A stretch of 22,816 nt of DNA from HGM11416 sp964532155 (GCA_964532155.1 CAZHGN010000023.1:1-22816), one strand, 5' to 3'. Counted from the stretch's first letter, positions 1 to 7,963 are shown. Notes: generated by a model from the sequence alone, not told the origin. Program-made: numbers and translations.

Positions 1-47
1 GACATGCTAACGAGCGCCTGAAAATAGTCGAATTTTTTATTTTTCAT
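1..47 (-). CDS. Start of a probable DUF47/PhoU-like phosphate transport accessory protein (cut by window edge)
   Basis: Only the first 15 codons are inside the window, reading MKNKKFDYFQALVSM from an ATG at 47 on the minus strand. A good Shine-Dalgarno sequence (TAAAGGAG) lies about 5-10 bases upstream. The gene begins 36 bases after the stop of the PiT phosphate transporter and on the same strand. PiT transporters are very often followed or preceded by a DUF47 (PhoU-like) protein that modulates uptake, and the short N-terminus (charged residues, then FDYF) is compatible with that family. The family assignment rests mainly on context; the start itself is well supported. The rest of the gene lies outside the window. 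Confidence 0.55.
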   Translation of the reverse strand, partial: MKNKKFDYFQALVSM

Positions 48-83
48 ATTGACTCCTTTATTGAGCTTTAATTATTGGGGTAA

Positions 84-1130
84 TCAGAAAATTAAGAGGA
101 AAAGCTTGGTCATTAAAAAACCAATGAGTCCGCAACCGGGGAAGGTGAGTATCCAAGTAAAAACCATTTCGCGCGCGACTCCCCAGTTGACCGAGCGCGC
201 TCTTTTTGCGGCGCCGACGCCCATTATGGCGGCGGTTTTGCAGTGAGTGGTGGAAACGGGCATGCCTAATATCGAGCAGGCTAACAGCCCGAACGTCGCC
301 GAAAGGTCGGCGGCAAAACCTTGATATTTTTCTAATTTAACCATATCCATTCCGACGGATTTGATGATTTTCATTCCGCCGATCGACGTTCCCGCGCCCA
401 TAACGAGCGAGCAAACGATCATCAGCCATACGGGCGGAGCCGCCGCCGTAACCGCGGTTGCGCCTTGCGTTAAGGCGATTCCCAAAAGGAACACGCCCAT
501 AAATTTTTGACCGTCTTGCGCGCCGTGCATAAACGCCGTTCCCGCCGCGCCGACTATCTGCATTTTATCGAAAAAGGCGTTTGCTCTTTTATAGTTCGCC
601 CTTTCGAACAGTTTGCGTATGAGTTTGGTTGCGCCGAACCCTAAGCCGAAGCCGAGGATTAGCGAGAAGAATAAGCCGTATACGACCTTGATCCATTCGC
701 CGCCGTTTATACCGCTGAAGCTTCCGTTAATTGCGATCGCCGCGCCCGAAAGCCCCGCTATCAGCGCGTGGCTTTCGCTCGTCGGTATTCCGAACGCCCA
801 AGCGAGAACCGCCCACGTTACTATTGCGAACATTGCCGCGCAAAGCGCGATCAGTGCGTCTTGCGTGTTGGCTCCGAAGTCAACCATACCGTAGATGGTT
901 TCGGCAACCTTCGGCGACAGCCACGTCATAACGATTACGCCGAGAAAGTTAAAAACCGCCGCCATTAAAATTGCGGGGCGGGGGCGCATAGCCCTCGTCG
1001 CAACGCACGTCGCTATTGCGTTAGGCGCGTCCGTCCAGCCGTTTACGAGTATAACTCCGAGTGTTAATATCGTAGTTACCCACAGCGCGGGGTTGGCGGA
1101 AAGCTGCCCAAAAAAATCTGCTAAACTCAT
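84..1130 (-). CDS. pit: PiT-family inorganic phosphate transporter
   Basis: A 348-residue polytopic membrane protein of the PiT/PHO4 family, which imports phosphate (often as a metal-phosphate complex) driven by H+ or Na+. The two signature repeats of the family are visible. The N-terminal half has GWTDAPNA at residues 31-38 and GIPTSESHALIAG at about 115-127. The C-terminal half has HGAQDGQKF at 202-210 and GMPVSTTHCKTAAIMG at 289-304. Hydrophobic segments alternate with short loops, and a basic stretch (IRKLFERANYKR) at about 171-182 is the usual cytoplasmic loop between halves. The length is typical of bacterial PiT proteins. The ATG at 1130 has an AGAGG site about 11 bases upstream. Downstream on the same strand is a probable DUF47 partner, which supports phosphate as substrate over sulfate. 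Confidence 0.93.
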   Translation of the reverse strand: MSLADFFGQLSANPALWVTTILTLGVILVNGWTDAPNAIATCVATRAMRPRPAILMAAVFNFLGVIVMTWLSPKVAETIYGMVDFGANTQDALIALCAAMFAIVTWAVLAWAFGIPTSESHALIAGLSGAAIAINGSFSGINGGEWIKVVYGLFFSLILGFGLGFGATKLIRKLFERANYKRANAFFDKMQIVGAAGTAFMHGAQDGQKFMGVFLLGIALTQGATAVTAAAPPVWLMIVCSLVMGAGTSIGGMKIIKSVGMDMVKLEKYQGFAADLSATFGLLACSILGMPVSTTHCKTAAIMGVGAAKRARSVNWGVAREMVFTWILTFPGCGLIGFLMTKLFLLIF

Positions 1131-1392
1131 CTTATAAATAGTCCTCTTTTCGTAGTTTTTAAGTGTTGGCGCATTGCGATGCGTCGGGAGTGTAACGGTT
1201 GGTCAGGTGTCGTTTCGGCGTTTGCCGAGCGTGTTGAAGTAGTGTGGTTTTACCGTAAAGAGGCTTTCCGCTATCGAAAAATCAATTTAATTTTAACATG
1301 TCGAGCAAAAAAATGACAACCGTTTTACCGCCGTTTTTCAAAAAAACGTTACCTCGCGCCATTCTTTTTCAGTTTTCCGCAGTCGCTTTAGT

Positions 1393-1410
1393 TATATCAA
1401 TTTTGATATA
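1393..1410. promoter_or_regulatory. Perfect inverted repeat, candidate operator
   Basis: TATATCAA-TT-TTGATATA is a perfect 8-bp inverted repeat with a 2-base spacer, about 75 bases upstream of the rex -10 element and in the shared pit/rex upstream region. The right half, TTGATATA, recurs at 1482-1489 overlapping the -10 box. TTGATATA at 1403-1410 also pairs imperfectly with TATAGCAA at 1415-1422. The geometry does not match the usual Rex operator (TTGTTAA-n4-TTAACAA), so the binding protein is unknown. An AT-rich palindrome can occur by chance, so confidence is modest. Confidence 0.4.
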
Positions 1411-1462
1411 CGGCTATAGCAAAAAACCAACTAATCTTTATTGCGCGCATGCGTGTAAACGG

Positions 1463-1491
1463 TTGCTTTTTGTTTTTTGAATTGATATAAT
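1463..1491 (+). promoter_or_regulatory. Sigma-A type promoter for rex
   Basis: TTGCTT (1463-1468) and a consensus TATAAT (1486-1491) are separated by exactly 17 bases, on the strand of rex. Transcription would start near 1498 and give a leader of about 60 bases before the rex ATG at 1559. TTGATATA, a repeat of one arm of the 1393-1410 palindrome, overlaps the -10 box at 1482-1489, so a repressor binding that motif would block the promoter. Confidence 0.65.
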
Positions 1492-1558
1492 GTTATCGAT
1501 ATAAAAAGCACGATATGCTTTTCGAGGTCGAAGAACGCTATGCGTGCGGGGGAGTAAT

Positions 1559-2170
1559 ATGAACGGCAATAACATTCCGAAGTCGGTTATCGCCAGATTG
1601 CCTACCTATTTGCATTATTTAAAGGGCGTTGTTAAAACCAAGCCCACCGTATCGTCGGCATGGCTTGCCGGGGCTCTCGGGTTGGGTGAAGTTCAGGTGC
1701 GCAAGGATCTTGCAATGGTAAGCGGTGCGGGCAAACCGAAAATCGGTTACGTTACGACCGAACTTATAGGTCATATAGAAGACGTGCTCGGCAGCAACGA
1801 AAAGCACTACGCCGTAATAGTCGGCGCAGGTAAGCTCGGGCTTGCGCTCTTGTCGTACGAGGGTTTTTCGGAGTACGGAACGGAAATTCTCGCGGCGTTC
1901 GATAAAGACGATCGCAAGTGCGGCTTGGCACATTTCGGCAAGCCTATTTACGCGGTAGACGGTATAAAGGCGTTTTGCGAAAGCAACGCGATAGACATCG
2001 GCATAATAACCGTGCCCGAAACTCACGCTCAGTCGGTTTGCGACGTTTTGACCGATTCGGGCGTAAAGGCAATTTTAAACTTTTCGCCGACGGTGCTTTC
2101 GGTGCCGCAAGGCGTAAAGGTGAACAACGTCAACGTGGCGGCGTCGCTTGCGGTGCTTCTCGCAAAATAA
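1559..2170 (+). CDS. rex: Redox-sensing transcriptional repressor Rex
   Basis: A 203-residue Rex protein, the NADH/NAD+-responsive repressor of fermentation genes in Gram-positive bacteria. The N-terminal winged helix (about 1-75) has the family pattern IPKSVIARLPTYLHYL and, around the recognition helix, VQVRKDLAMVSG at 45-56, then GKPKIGY. The C-terminal Rossmann domain has GAGKLG at 89-94, an acidic residue ending strand 2 (AAFDKD), and the late TVPETHAQ and LNFSP segments typical of Rex. I start at the ATG at 1559. It is preceded by GGGGGAG at a short distance and aligns with the family N-terminus; the ATG at 1544 lacks a ribosome binding site. Rex sits directly upstream of NADH-linked malate and fumarate genes, its likely targets, although I could not find a consensus Rex site. 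Confidence 0.93.
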   Translation: MNGNNIPKSVIARLPTYLHYLKGVVKTKPTVSSAWLAGALGLGEVQVRKDLAMVSGAGKPKIGYVTTELIGHIEDVLGSNEKHYAVIVGAGKLGLALLSYEGFSEYGTEILAAFDKDDRKCGLAHFGKPIYAVDGIKAFCESNAIDIGIITVPETHAQSVCDVLTDSGVKAILNFSPTVLSVPQGVKVNNVNVAASLAVLLAK

Positions 2171-2187
2171 CGATATAAAACAATAAA

Positions 2188-2226
2188 AACGCCTTACGGC
2201 GGTTAAATTTAAAAACTTTTTTCGTC
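2188..2226 (+). terminator. Weak stem-loop after rex
   Basis: AACGCC-TTAC-GGCGGTT forms a short, bulged GC hairpin (2188-2204), followed within about 12 bases by a run of six T (2217-2222). It could act as a partial terminator between rex and mdh. The stem is short and the T run is not immediately adjacent, so read-through is likely. Confidence 0.3.
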
Positions 2227-2245
2227 CACAAAGGAGGGTATATTT

Positions 2246-3190
2246 ATGAACAAGATTACGATCATCGGAAGCGGAAGAGTAGGTTCCACCATTGCTTATT
2301 CGCTTACATGCAGGGGGCTTGCCGACGAGATAGTCATTATCGACATCAACGGCGAGCGCGCGCTCGGCGAAGCGCTCGACATTCGTCAGGGTTTGTCTTA
2401 CGACAGCTCGTGCAAGGTCTATGCCGGAAGCTATGCGGATGCGGTTAATTCCGACATAGTAGTTATTACTTCCGGTATTGCAAGAAAGCCCGGACAGTCT
2501 CGTCTCGAGCTTATCAAAACAAATATCGAAATCCAAAAATCCATCATTCCCGAAATCACCAAAGCTGCTCCCGACGCGGTTTACGTAATGGTTTCCAACC
2601 CGGTAGATATTCTTACTTATTCGTTCTGCCGTTTGTCCGGTATTCCCGAAAACAAGATTATCGGCTCGGGCGCTATTATCGATACGGCGAGACTCCGTTC
2701 GAGAATCGGCGAGTATTGCGGTCTCGAGGTAGGTAACGTTCACGCTTATATGTTCGGCGAGCACGGCGACTCCGGTTTCGTTCCTTGGTCTATCGCGACC
2801 GTTGCCGGTGTTCCTCTGCTCGACTATCAAAAGGCGGTCGAGGGGGGCAGCAAGCTCAATCCCGTTCTCGATACCGAAGAGATCGAAAAATACGTTAGGG
2901 AATCGGGCGGCAAGGTTATTTCCAGAAAGGGCGCTACTTTCTACGCTATAGCCTCTACCGTTTGCCATATTTGCAAATCCGTTCTCGAAGGTTCTAACAC
3001 CGCTATGACCGTTTCTTCCATGATGCACGGCGAGTACGGCGTTAGCGACGTATGCCTCAGTACCATCAATATCGTCGGTCGCGGCGGTATTTGCGGCAAG
3101 ATTAACCCCACTCTCACCGAAGAAGAGGTTGCAAAACTGCATAACAGCGCCGACGTTCTTAAATCGATCATCGGTCAGCTCGATTTATAA
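2246..3190 (+). CDS. mdh: NAD-dependent malate dehydrogenase of the lactate/malate dehydrogenase family
   Basis: A 314-residue soluble enzyme of the LDH/MDH superfamily. The NAD-binding loop is GSGRVG (8-13), with an acidic residue ending strand 2 (IIDING), which points to NAD rather than NADP. Catalytic residues in LDH-type numbering order are Arg86 (SRLEL), Asn118 (SNPVD), Asp146/Arg149 (DTARL) and the His173 proton acceptor (GEHGDS). The substrate-specificity loop reads SGIARKPGQSR. Arg80 occupies the position of lactate dehydrogenase Gln102, and an Arg there is the classic malate/oxaloacetate determinant. The overall sequence (for example HAYMFGEHGDSGFVPW) resembles clostridial LDH, so it is probably an LDH-scaffold MDH. 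The ATG at 2246 follows AAAGGAGGG. Fumarase lies directly downstream, which supports malate formation from oxaloacetate with NADH oxidation. A true lactate dehydrogenase is the alternative but is less likely. Confidence 0.87.
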   Translation: MNKITIIGSGRVGSTIAYSLTCRGLADEIVIIDINGERALGEALDIRQGLSYDSSCKVYAGSYADAVNSDIVVITSGIARKPGQSRLELIKTNIEIQKSIIPEITKAAPDAVYVMVSNPVDILTYSFCRLSGIPENKIIGSGAIIDTARLRSRIGEYCGLEVGNVHAYMFGEHGDSGFVPWSIATVAGVPLLDYQKAVEGGSKLNPVLDTEEIEKYVRESGGKVISRKGATFYAIASTVCHICKSVLEGSNTAMTVSSMMHGEYGVSDVCLSTINIVGRGGICGKINPTLTEEEVAKLHNSADVLKSIIGQLDL

Positions 3191-3208
3191 TTTAATCAAG
3201 AGCAAAAA

Positions 3209-3228
3209 GGACGGAAAAACCTCCGTCC
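3209..3228 (+). terminator. Stem-loop between mdh and fumC
   Basis: GGACGGA (3209-3215) and TCCGTCC (3222-3228) form a perfect 7-bp stem with a 6-base loop, about 18 bases after the mdh stop. It is preceded by AAAAA and followed only by CTTT, so it is at best a weak terminator. It could instead be an mRNA-stabilising or processing hairpin within a longer transcript. Confidence 0.4.
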
Positions 3229-3324
3229 CTTTCGCGGCTTTACGGAGATTTTTCGTCGCCACGCGCGGCGCAAGGTTTTTGCGACTGCCGCAGGTTTATC
3301 ATTAACGAATTTTACGAGGACAAC

Positions 3325-4698
3325 ATGGAATATCGCATAGAAAAAGACACGATGGGCGAGGTTAAGGTACCTGCCGATAAATATTGGGCGGCTCAGACCG
3401 AGCGCAGTCACGAAAACTTTCTTATAGGCACCGAAGTTATGCCGCGCGAAATTACTCACGCTTTCGGCATACTCAAAAAAGCGGCGGCTATAGCCAACTA
3501 CAATCTCGGCAAGCTTCCCAAAGAAAAGCTCGACGCTATATGCGCGGCTTGCGACGAAGTTATTTCGGGCAGCCTTAACGAGCATTTTCCCCTCGTCGTA
3601 TGGCAAACGGGCAGCGGCACGCAGTCCAATATGAACGCCAACGAGGTTATCGCCAACCGCGGCAACGAAATAGCGGGCGCAAAACTCTTGCACCCCAACG
3701 ACGATATTAACAAGAGCCAAAGCTCGAACGATACGTTCCCGACGGCAATGCACATTGCGGCGGTTACCGCTGTGGAAGATCTTCTTTTTCCCGCTATGGA
3801 CGAGCTTATCGCTACGTTTAAGCGTTTGGAGGAAGAAAACTACGGTATCGTAAAGAGCGGAAGGACGCACCTTCAAGACGCCGTACCCGTCGCTTTCTCG
3901 CAAGAAATAAGCGGTTGGCGCGCAATGCTCGAAAAGACTAAGGAGCAAATAACCCTTTCGCTCGGCGGTCTTAAAGAACTCGCGCTCGGCGGAACTGCGG
4001 TCGGAACGGGACTCAACGCACCCGAGGGCTTCGACGTCGAAGTCGCCAAGCAAGTTTCCGCTTTAACCGGAAAGACGTTCGTTACCGCGGAAAATAAATT
4101 TCACGCGCTTACTTCTAAGGACGCTCTCGTGTTTACTCACGGAGCGATGAAGGCTCTTGCTTGCAACCTTATGAAAATAGCCAACGACGTTCGTTGGCTT
4201 GCTTCCGGTCCGAGATGCGGAATCGGCGAGATATTTATTCCCGAGAACGAGCCCGGTTCGTCCATTATGCCCGGCAAGGTAAACCCCACTCAGTGCGAGG
4301 CGCTTACCATGGTTGCCGTTCAGGTTATGGCAAACGACGTCGCCGTTTCCACCGGCGCTTCTCAAGGCAACTTCGAACTCAACGTGTTTATGCCGGTCAT
4401 TATATATAACTTCTTGCAGTCCGCAAGGCTGCTTGCCGACGGTATTCGCTCGTTCAATAAGAACTGCGCCGTAGGAATTAAAGCCAATAAGGAAAAAATG
4501 GCGTTTAACCTTCATAATTCGCTTATGTTGGTTACCGCGCTCAATCCCTATATCGGTTATGAAAACGCCGCAAAAACCGCAAAACTTGCCCATAAGGAAA
4601 ATATTTCCTTGAAAGAGGCTTGCGTTAAACTCGGATTTTTAACGGCTGAAAAATTCGACGAGGTGTTCCATCCCGAAGAGATGGCTAAAATTAAGTAA
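3325..4698 (+). CDS. fumC: Class II fumarate hydratase (fumarase C)
   Basis: A 457-residue class II (iron-independent) fumarase, interconverting malate and fumarate in the cytosol. The family signature GSSIMPGKVNP is at 311-321 and contains the catalytic-loop serine (Ser312). The other conserved regions are also present: GSGTQSNMNANEV (96-108), the substrate-binding segment around SSNDTFPTAMH (133-143), and GRTHLQDAVP with His182 (179-188). Length and motifs fit FumC rather than aspartase or argininosuccinate lyase: GTQSNMN and SSNDTFPTAMH are fumarase-like. The ATG at 3325 follows ACGAGG. In context it takes malate from Mdh and supplies fumarate to the fumarate reductase encoded downstream. 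It is oxygen-stable, in contrast to the Fe-S enzymes around it. Confidence 0.95.
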   Translation: MEYRIEKDTMGEVKVPADKYWAAQTERSHENFLIGTEVMPREITHAFGILKKAAAIANYNLGKLPKEKLDAICAACDEVISGSLNEHFPLVVWQTGSGTQSNMNANEVIANRGNEIAGAKLLHPNDDINKSQSSNDTFPTAMHIAAVTAVEDLLFPAMDELIATFKRLEEENYGIVKSGRTHLQDAVPVAFSQEISGWRAMLEKTKEQITLSLGGLKELALGGTAVGTGLNAPEGFDVEVAKQVSALTGKTFVTAENKFHALTSKDALVFTHGAMKALACNLMKIANDVRWLASGPRCGIGEIFIPENEPGSSIMPGKVNPTQCEALTMVAVQVMANDVAVSTGASQGNFELNVFMPVIIYNFLQSARLLADGIRSFNKNCAVGIKANKEKMAFNLHNSLMLVTALNPYIGYENAAKTAKLAHKENISLKEACVKLGFLTAEKFDEVFHPEEMAKIK

Positions 4699-4744
4699 GG
4701 ATTTGTCGGCGGTGCGCTTTCCGCGCCGTACCGGAGGAATGGAT

Positions 4745-5524
4745 ATGAAAATATGTTACTATCCCGGCTGTACGCTTAAAACGAAGGCTAAAGACCTCGA
4801 CCGCTATGCGAGGGCTTCCGCCGCGGCGTTGGGAATAGAAATGGAAGAAATAGACGGATGGCAATGTTGCGGAGCGGTTTATCCCACCGCGCGCGACGAA
4901 ATAGCCACTAAGCTGTCCGCCGTGCGCGCGCTCGAATACGCCAAGCGCAACGGGGGTAAACTTCTTACCCTTTGCTCGGCTTGTCACAACGTGATAAAGC
5001 GCACTAACGACGACATGCAAAACGACGAGAATATACGCTTTAAGGCGAATAATTATCTTGCGCTCGACGAACCGTATTGCGGCGAAACGCAGGTAATACA
5101 TTACCTTGAAATGCTAAGGGACGAAGTCGGCTTCGATAACCTTGCGAAAAAGGTCGTAAACCCGATTAACAGACCTATAGCTGCTTATTACGGCTGTTTA
5201 CTTCTCCGTCCCGGAAAGGTTATGGCGTTCGATAATCCCGAAAATCCGACCATAATCGAAGACTTTATAAAGGCTATCGGCGGAACGCCCGTCAAATATC
5301 CGATGCGAAACGAGTGCTGCGGCGCTTACGTCGGTGTAAAAAACGAAGAACTGCCGAAAAGAAGAAGCGGAATGGTCTTGAACAGCGCCGCCGAAAAGGG
5401 CGCCGAAGTCGTGGTTACGGCTTGTCCGCTGTGCTTGTATAATTTACAAAAATACAATCAAACGCCGCTCGAGGTTAAATATTTCACCGAGCTGCTTGCC
5501 GAGTCTTTGGGGGTGAAGGAATGA
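4745..5524 (+). CDS. hdrB: Heterodisulfide reductase subunit B-like protein (HdrB)
   Basis: A 259-residue protein with two CCG domains, the hallmark of HdrB. The first has C9 (YYPGCT), C41-C42 (QCCGA) and C77/C80 (CSAC). The second has C151 (YYGC), C191-C192 (ECCGAYVG) and C227/C230 (CPLC). In methanogen HdrB these cysteines hold two non-cubane [4Fe-4S] clusters that reduce a disulfide. All ligands are present here, so the site should be assembled. Bacteria of this kind do not make CoM/CoB, so the real electron acceptor is unknown. I start at the ATG at 4745 because GGAGG lies 7 bases upstream; the ATG at 4739 is too close to the Shine-Dalgarno and an upstream TTG would extend into the fumC spacer. 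It overlaps hdrC by 4 bases. In this operon it probably connects HdrA/HdrC to the fumarate reductase proteins or to an unidentified disulfide. Confidence 0.9.
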   Translation: MKICYYPGCTLKTKAKDLDRYARASAAALGIEMEEIDGWQCCGAVYPTARDEIATKLSAVRALEYAKRNGGKLLTLCSACHNVIKRTNDDMQNDENIRFKANNYLALDEPYCGETQVIHYLEMLRDEVGFDNLAKKVVNPINRPIAAYYGCLLLRPGKVMAFDNPENPTIIEDFIKAIGGTPVKYPMRNECCGAYVGVKNEELPKRRSGMVLNSAAEKGAEVVVTACPLCLYNLQKYNQTPLEVKYFTELLAESLGVKE

Positions 5525-5913
5525 CGGACGAAAAAAAGGTTCTTTCCGAAAACATACTCCGCCTTGCCGGAACGGACGTACGCAAATGCATGAAATGCGG
5601 TAAATGTTCGGGTAGATGTCCTGCGTACAAGGATATGGATATACGTCCTCATCAATTCGTAACCTACGTTTTGACCGGCAAAGTAGATAAACTTCTTGAA
5701 AGCAAGGCGATATGGAACTGCCTTTCTTGCATGGAATGCGTGGAGCGTTGCCCGAGAGGGGTTGCGCCGCAAAGCGTCGTAGAGGCGGTCAGGCAGACCG
5801 TCGTCAGAATGCAAGGCAATAACGGGCTTGCCGCCGAGGATATTCCGCCGATGGTGGACGAAAGCGTTCCTCAACAACTTTTCGTAAGCGCGTACAGAAA
5901 GTATAATAAATAA
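5521..5913 (+). CDS. hdrC: Heterodisulfide reductase subunit C-like protein (HdrC)
   Basis: A 130-residue electron-transfer subunit with two classic [4Fe-4S] motifs, C23-x2-C26-x2-C29-x3-C33-P and C67-x2-C70-x2-C73-x3-C77-P. These lie in a small alpha-helical fold typical of HdrC, with APQSVVEAVR following the second motif. In known complexes HdrC carries electrons from the HdrA flavin to the HdrB non-cubane clusters. The ATG overlaps the hdrB stop (ATGA), so the two are translationally coupled. A gap of 58 bases without any obvious terminator separates it from hdrA. The sequence is slightly shorter than methanogen HdrC but has all eight ligands. Confidence 0.92.
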   Translation: MTDEKKVLSENILRLAGTDVRKCMKCGKCSGRCPAYKDMDIRPHQFVTYVLTGKVDKLLESKAIWNCLSCMECVERCPRGVAPQSVVEAVRQTVVRMQGNNGLAAEDIPPMVDESVPQQLFVSAYRKYNK

Positions 5914-5971
5914 ACCGTCGCGAAAAGCGTGCGGTGAGCAACAATAAGAAAAAACGGAGTAGATAACCGAA

Positions 5972-7963
5972 ATGCGTAGAATAGGTGTGTTTATTTGTTG
6001 GTGCGGAAGCAATATCGCTTCGACGGTAGATGTCGAGCGCGTTGCAAAGGCGATTAAGGAAGAACCCGGCGTCGTTTTTTCCGCGGATTACCAATATATG
6101 TGCTCGGAAAACGGGCAACAGCTGATTAAAAAGGCTATAATCGATTACAAACTCGACGGCGTGGTCGTAGGATCTTGCTCGCCGAGAATGCACGAGCAGA
6201 CTTTCAGAAAGGCGGCGGAAAGCGTAGGGCTCAATTCCTTTATGGTTGAAATAGCCAACCTCCGCGAGCAATGCTCATGGATTCACAAGGATAAAGAAGA
6301 GGCAACCGAAAAGGCGCTCGTTCTCGTTCGCACGGCGATTGCCAAGGTGCGTTTGGACGCCCCCCTTACCGCAGGCGAAAGCCCGGTGGTTAAGCGTGCG
6401 CTCGTCATCGGCGGCGGTATAGCGGGTATTCAGGCGGCTCTCGATATAGCCGAGTCGGGCTATCCCGTCGACATCGTGGAAAAAAATCCCACAATCGGCG
6501 GCAGAATGGCTCAGCTGGACAAGACTTTCCCGACGCTCGACTGCTCGGCGTGCATACTTACGCCTAAAATGGTCGATTGCGCTCAGAACGAGAAAATCGA
6601 TATTATATCCTACTCCGAAGTGGAGGAGGTTAAGGGCTTCGTCGGCAATTTCAAGGTTAAAATCAGAAAGAAGGCGAGATACGTCGACGAGACCAAGTGT
6701 ACCGGTTGTAAGGTATGTATGGAAAAGTGCCCCTCTAAAAAGGGACTTAACGAATTCAATATGAATTTGAATAACCGCACCGCCATTTACATTCCGTTCG
6801 CGCAGGCTATTCCTAACGTAGCCGTAATCGATCCCGAACAATGCTTAAAGCTTAAATCGGGCAAGTGCGGATTGTGCAAGATGAACTGCGGCGCCGGCGC
6901 TATTAATTACGAAATGAAAGACGAGTTTATAGAGCGTGAATACGGTGCGATAGTCGTCGCAACCGGATTCAGACCTATAAAGGTCGATTCTTTCAACGAG
7001 TACGGCTATAGCGACAATAAGGACGTAATTACTTCTCTCGAGCTCGAAAGACTTATGAACGCGGCGGGACCGACCAACGGCGTTTTGCTCCGTCCGTCCG
7101 ACAACACGCACCCCAAGGTAATAACCTTTATACAGTGCGTCGGCTCGCGTGACGTTTCGGGCTGCGGCAAGCCTTACTGCTCCAAAATTTGCTGTATGTA
7201 TACGGCAAAGCACGCCATGCTCATTCGCGAAAAATATCCCGATACCGAAGTTCACGTGTTCTACATCGACGTGAGAACGCCCGGCAAGAATTACGACGAA
7301 TTTTATCGTCGCGCGGTGGAGCAGTACGGAGTCGATTATATCAAAGGTATGGTCGGCAAAGTTTATAACGAAAACGGCAAACTTATGGTGCAGGGTAGTA
7401 ACCTTATCGAAAACGAGCAAGTCGTAATTCCCTCCGACCTCGTCGTTTTGGCAACGGCTATCGAGCCCGAGCCTTCGGTAAGAAAGATCGCTACGATGCT
7501 TACCGCAAGTATAGATACGAACAACTTTATGAACGAGTCGCACCCCAAACTCCGCCCGGTAGAAAGCCCGACGGCGGGCGTATATCTCGCCGGCGTTTGC
7601 CAAGGGCCTAAGGATATTCCCGAAACGGTATCTCAGGCATCCGCGTGCGCGGCTAAGGTTTTGGGGCTTCTCGCCAAGGATAAACTTAAAACCAATCCTT
7701 GCATTGCCCATTCGGACGAAAACATGTGTAACGGATGTTCGCAATGCGCCAACGTTTGCGCATACGGCGCTATCAGTTATATAAATAAGGAATTCAGAAT
7801 AGGCGGCGGCAAGACCGAAACGAGAAGGGTAGCCTACGTCAATCCCGCGGTATGTCAAGGTTGCGGTGCTTGCACGGTAACGTGTCCGTCGGGAGCAATG
7901 GATCTTTCGGGCTTCTCGACTAACCAGATTTTGTCGGAGGTAGAGGCGATATGCAAGAAGTAA
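5972..7963 (+). CDS. hdrA: Heterodisulfide reductase subunit A (flavin-based bifurcating subunit, HdrA)
   Basis: A 663-residue full-length HdrA. The N-terminal domain (about 1-130) has GVFICWCGSNI and cysteines C44, C69 and C101 expected for its own cluster. An FAD-binding domain follows, with GGGIAGIQAALDIA at 147-160, GGRMAQLDKTFPTLDCSAC at 176-194 and a second dinucleotide-fold part around VVATGFRP (328-335). An inserted ferredoxin-like part has CTGCKVCMEKCP (243-254) and CGLCKMNCGAGAI (299-311). A C-terminal ferredoxin domain has CNGCSQCANVCAYGAI (586-601) and CQGCGACTVTCPSG (628-641). In methanogens the HdrA flavin is the established electron-bifurcation site, and the peripheral clusters carry low-potential electrons to ferredoxin. 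Both ferredoxin modules are intact here, which is compatible with bifurcation but does not prove it. GGAG lies 12 bases before the ATG. Its end overlaps flxD by 13 bases. Confidence 0.95.
   Translation: MRRIGVFICWCGSNIASTVDVERVAKAIKEEPGVVFSADYQYMCSENGQQLIKKAIIDYKLDGVVVGSCSPRMHEQTFRKAAESVGLNSFMVEIANLREQCSWIHKDKEEATEKALVLVRTAIAKVRLDAPLTAGESPVVKRALVIGGGIAGIQAALDIAESGYPVDIVEKNPTIGGRMAQLDKTFPTLDCSACILTPKMVDCAQNEKIDIISYSEVEEVKGFVGNFKVKIRKKARYVDETKCTGCKVCMEKCPSKKGLNEFNMNLNNRTAIYIPFAQAIPNVAVIDPEQCLKLKSGKCGLCKMNCGAGAINYEMKDEFIEREYGAIVVATGFRPIKVDSFNEYGYSDNKDVITSLELERLMNAAGPTNGVLLRPSDNTHPKVITFIQCVGSRDVSGCGKPYCSKICCMYTAKHAMLIREKYPDTEVHVFYIDVRTPGKNYDEFYRRAVEQYGVDYIKGMVGKVYNENGKLMVQGSNLIENEQVVIPSDLVVLATAIEPEPSVRKIATMLTASIDTNNFMNESHPKLRPVESPTAGVYLAGVCQGPKDIPETVSQASACAAKVLGLLAKDKLKTNPCIAHSDENMCNGCSQCANVCAYGAISYINKEFRIGGGKTETRRVAYVNPAVCQGCGACTVTCPSGAMDLSGFSTNQILSEVEAICKK

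Larger units (their letters stand above)
1131..1558. other. Divergent intergenic region between pit and rex
   Basis: About 430 bases lie between the start of pit (minus) and the start of rex (plus). I see no convincing gene in it. It holds the pit ribosome binding site next to 1130, a short 5-bp hairpin (TCGGC-GTTT-GCCGA, 1215-1228), a perfect 8-bp inverted repeat (1393-1410) and a sigma-A type promoter for rex (1463-1491). The 1290-1500 part is AT-rich, as expected for promoter DNA. No tRNA, riboswitch or repeat array is recognisable. Confidence 0.6.

Noticed and set aside
1298..1480. 60-residue open frame upstream of rex with a hydrophobic segment
   Set aside because: No ribosome binding site before its ATG, no recognisable family, and it overlaps the palindrome and the rex -35 element, so it is more likely promoter DNA.
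2180..2225. Possible Rex operator (GGTTAAATTTAAAAAC) before mdh
   Set aside because: Only one half resembles TTGTTAA; the other half does not match, so it is not better than chance in AT-rich DNA.
2075..3142. Long minus-strand open frame opposite mdh
   Set aside because: Antisense shadow of a clear malate dehydrogenase; composition is an artefact of codon bias and no family motif is seen.
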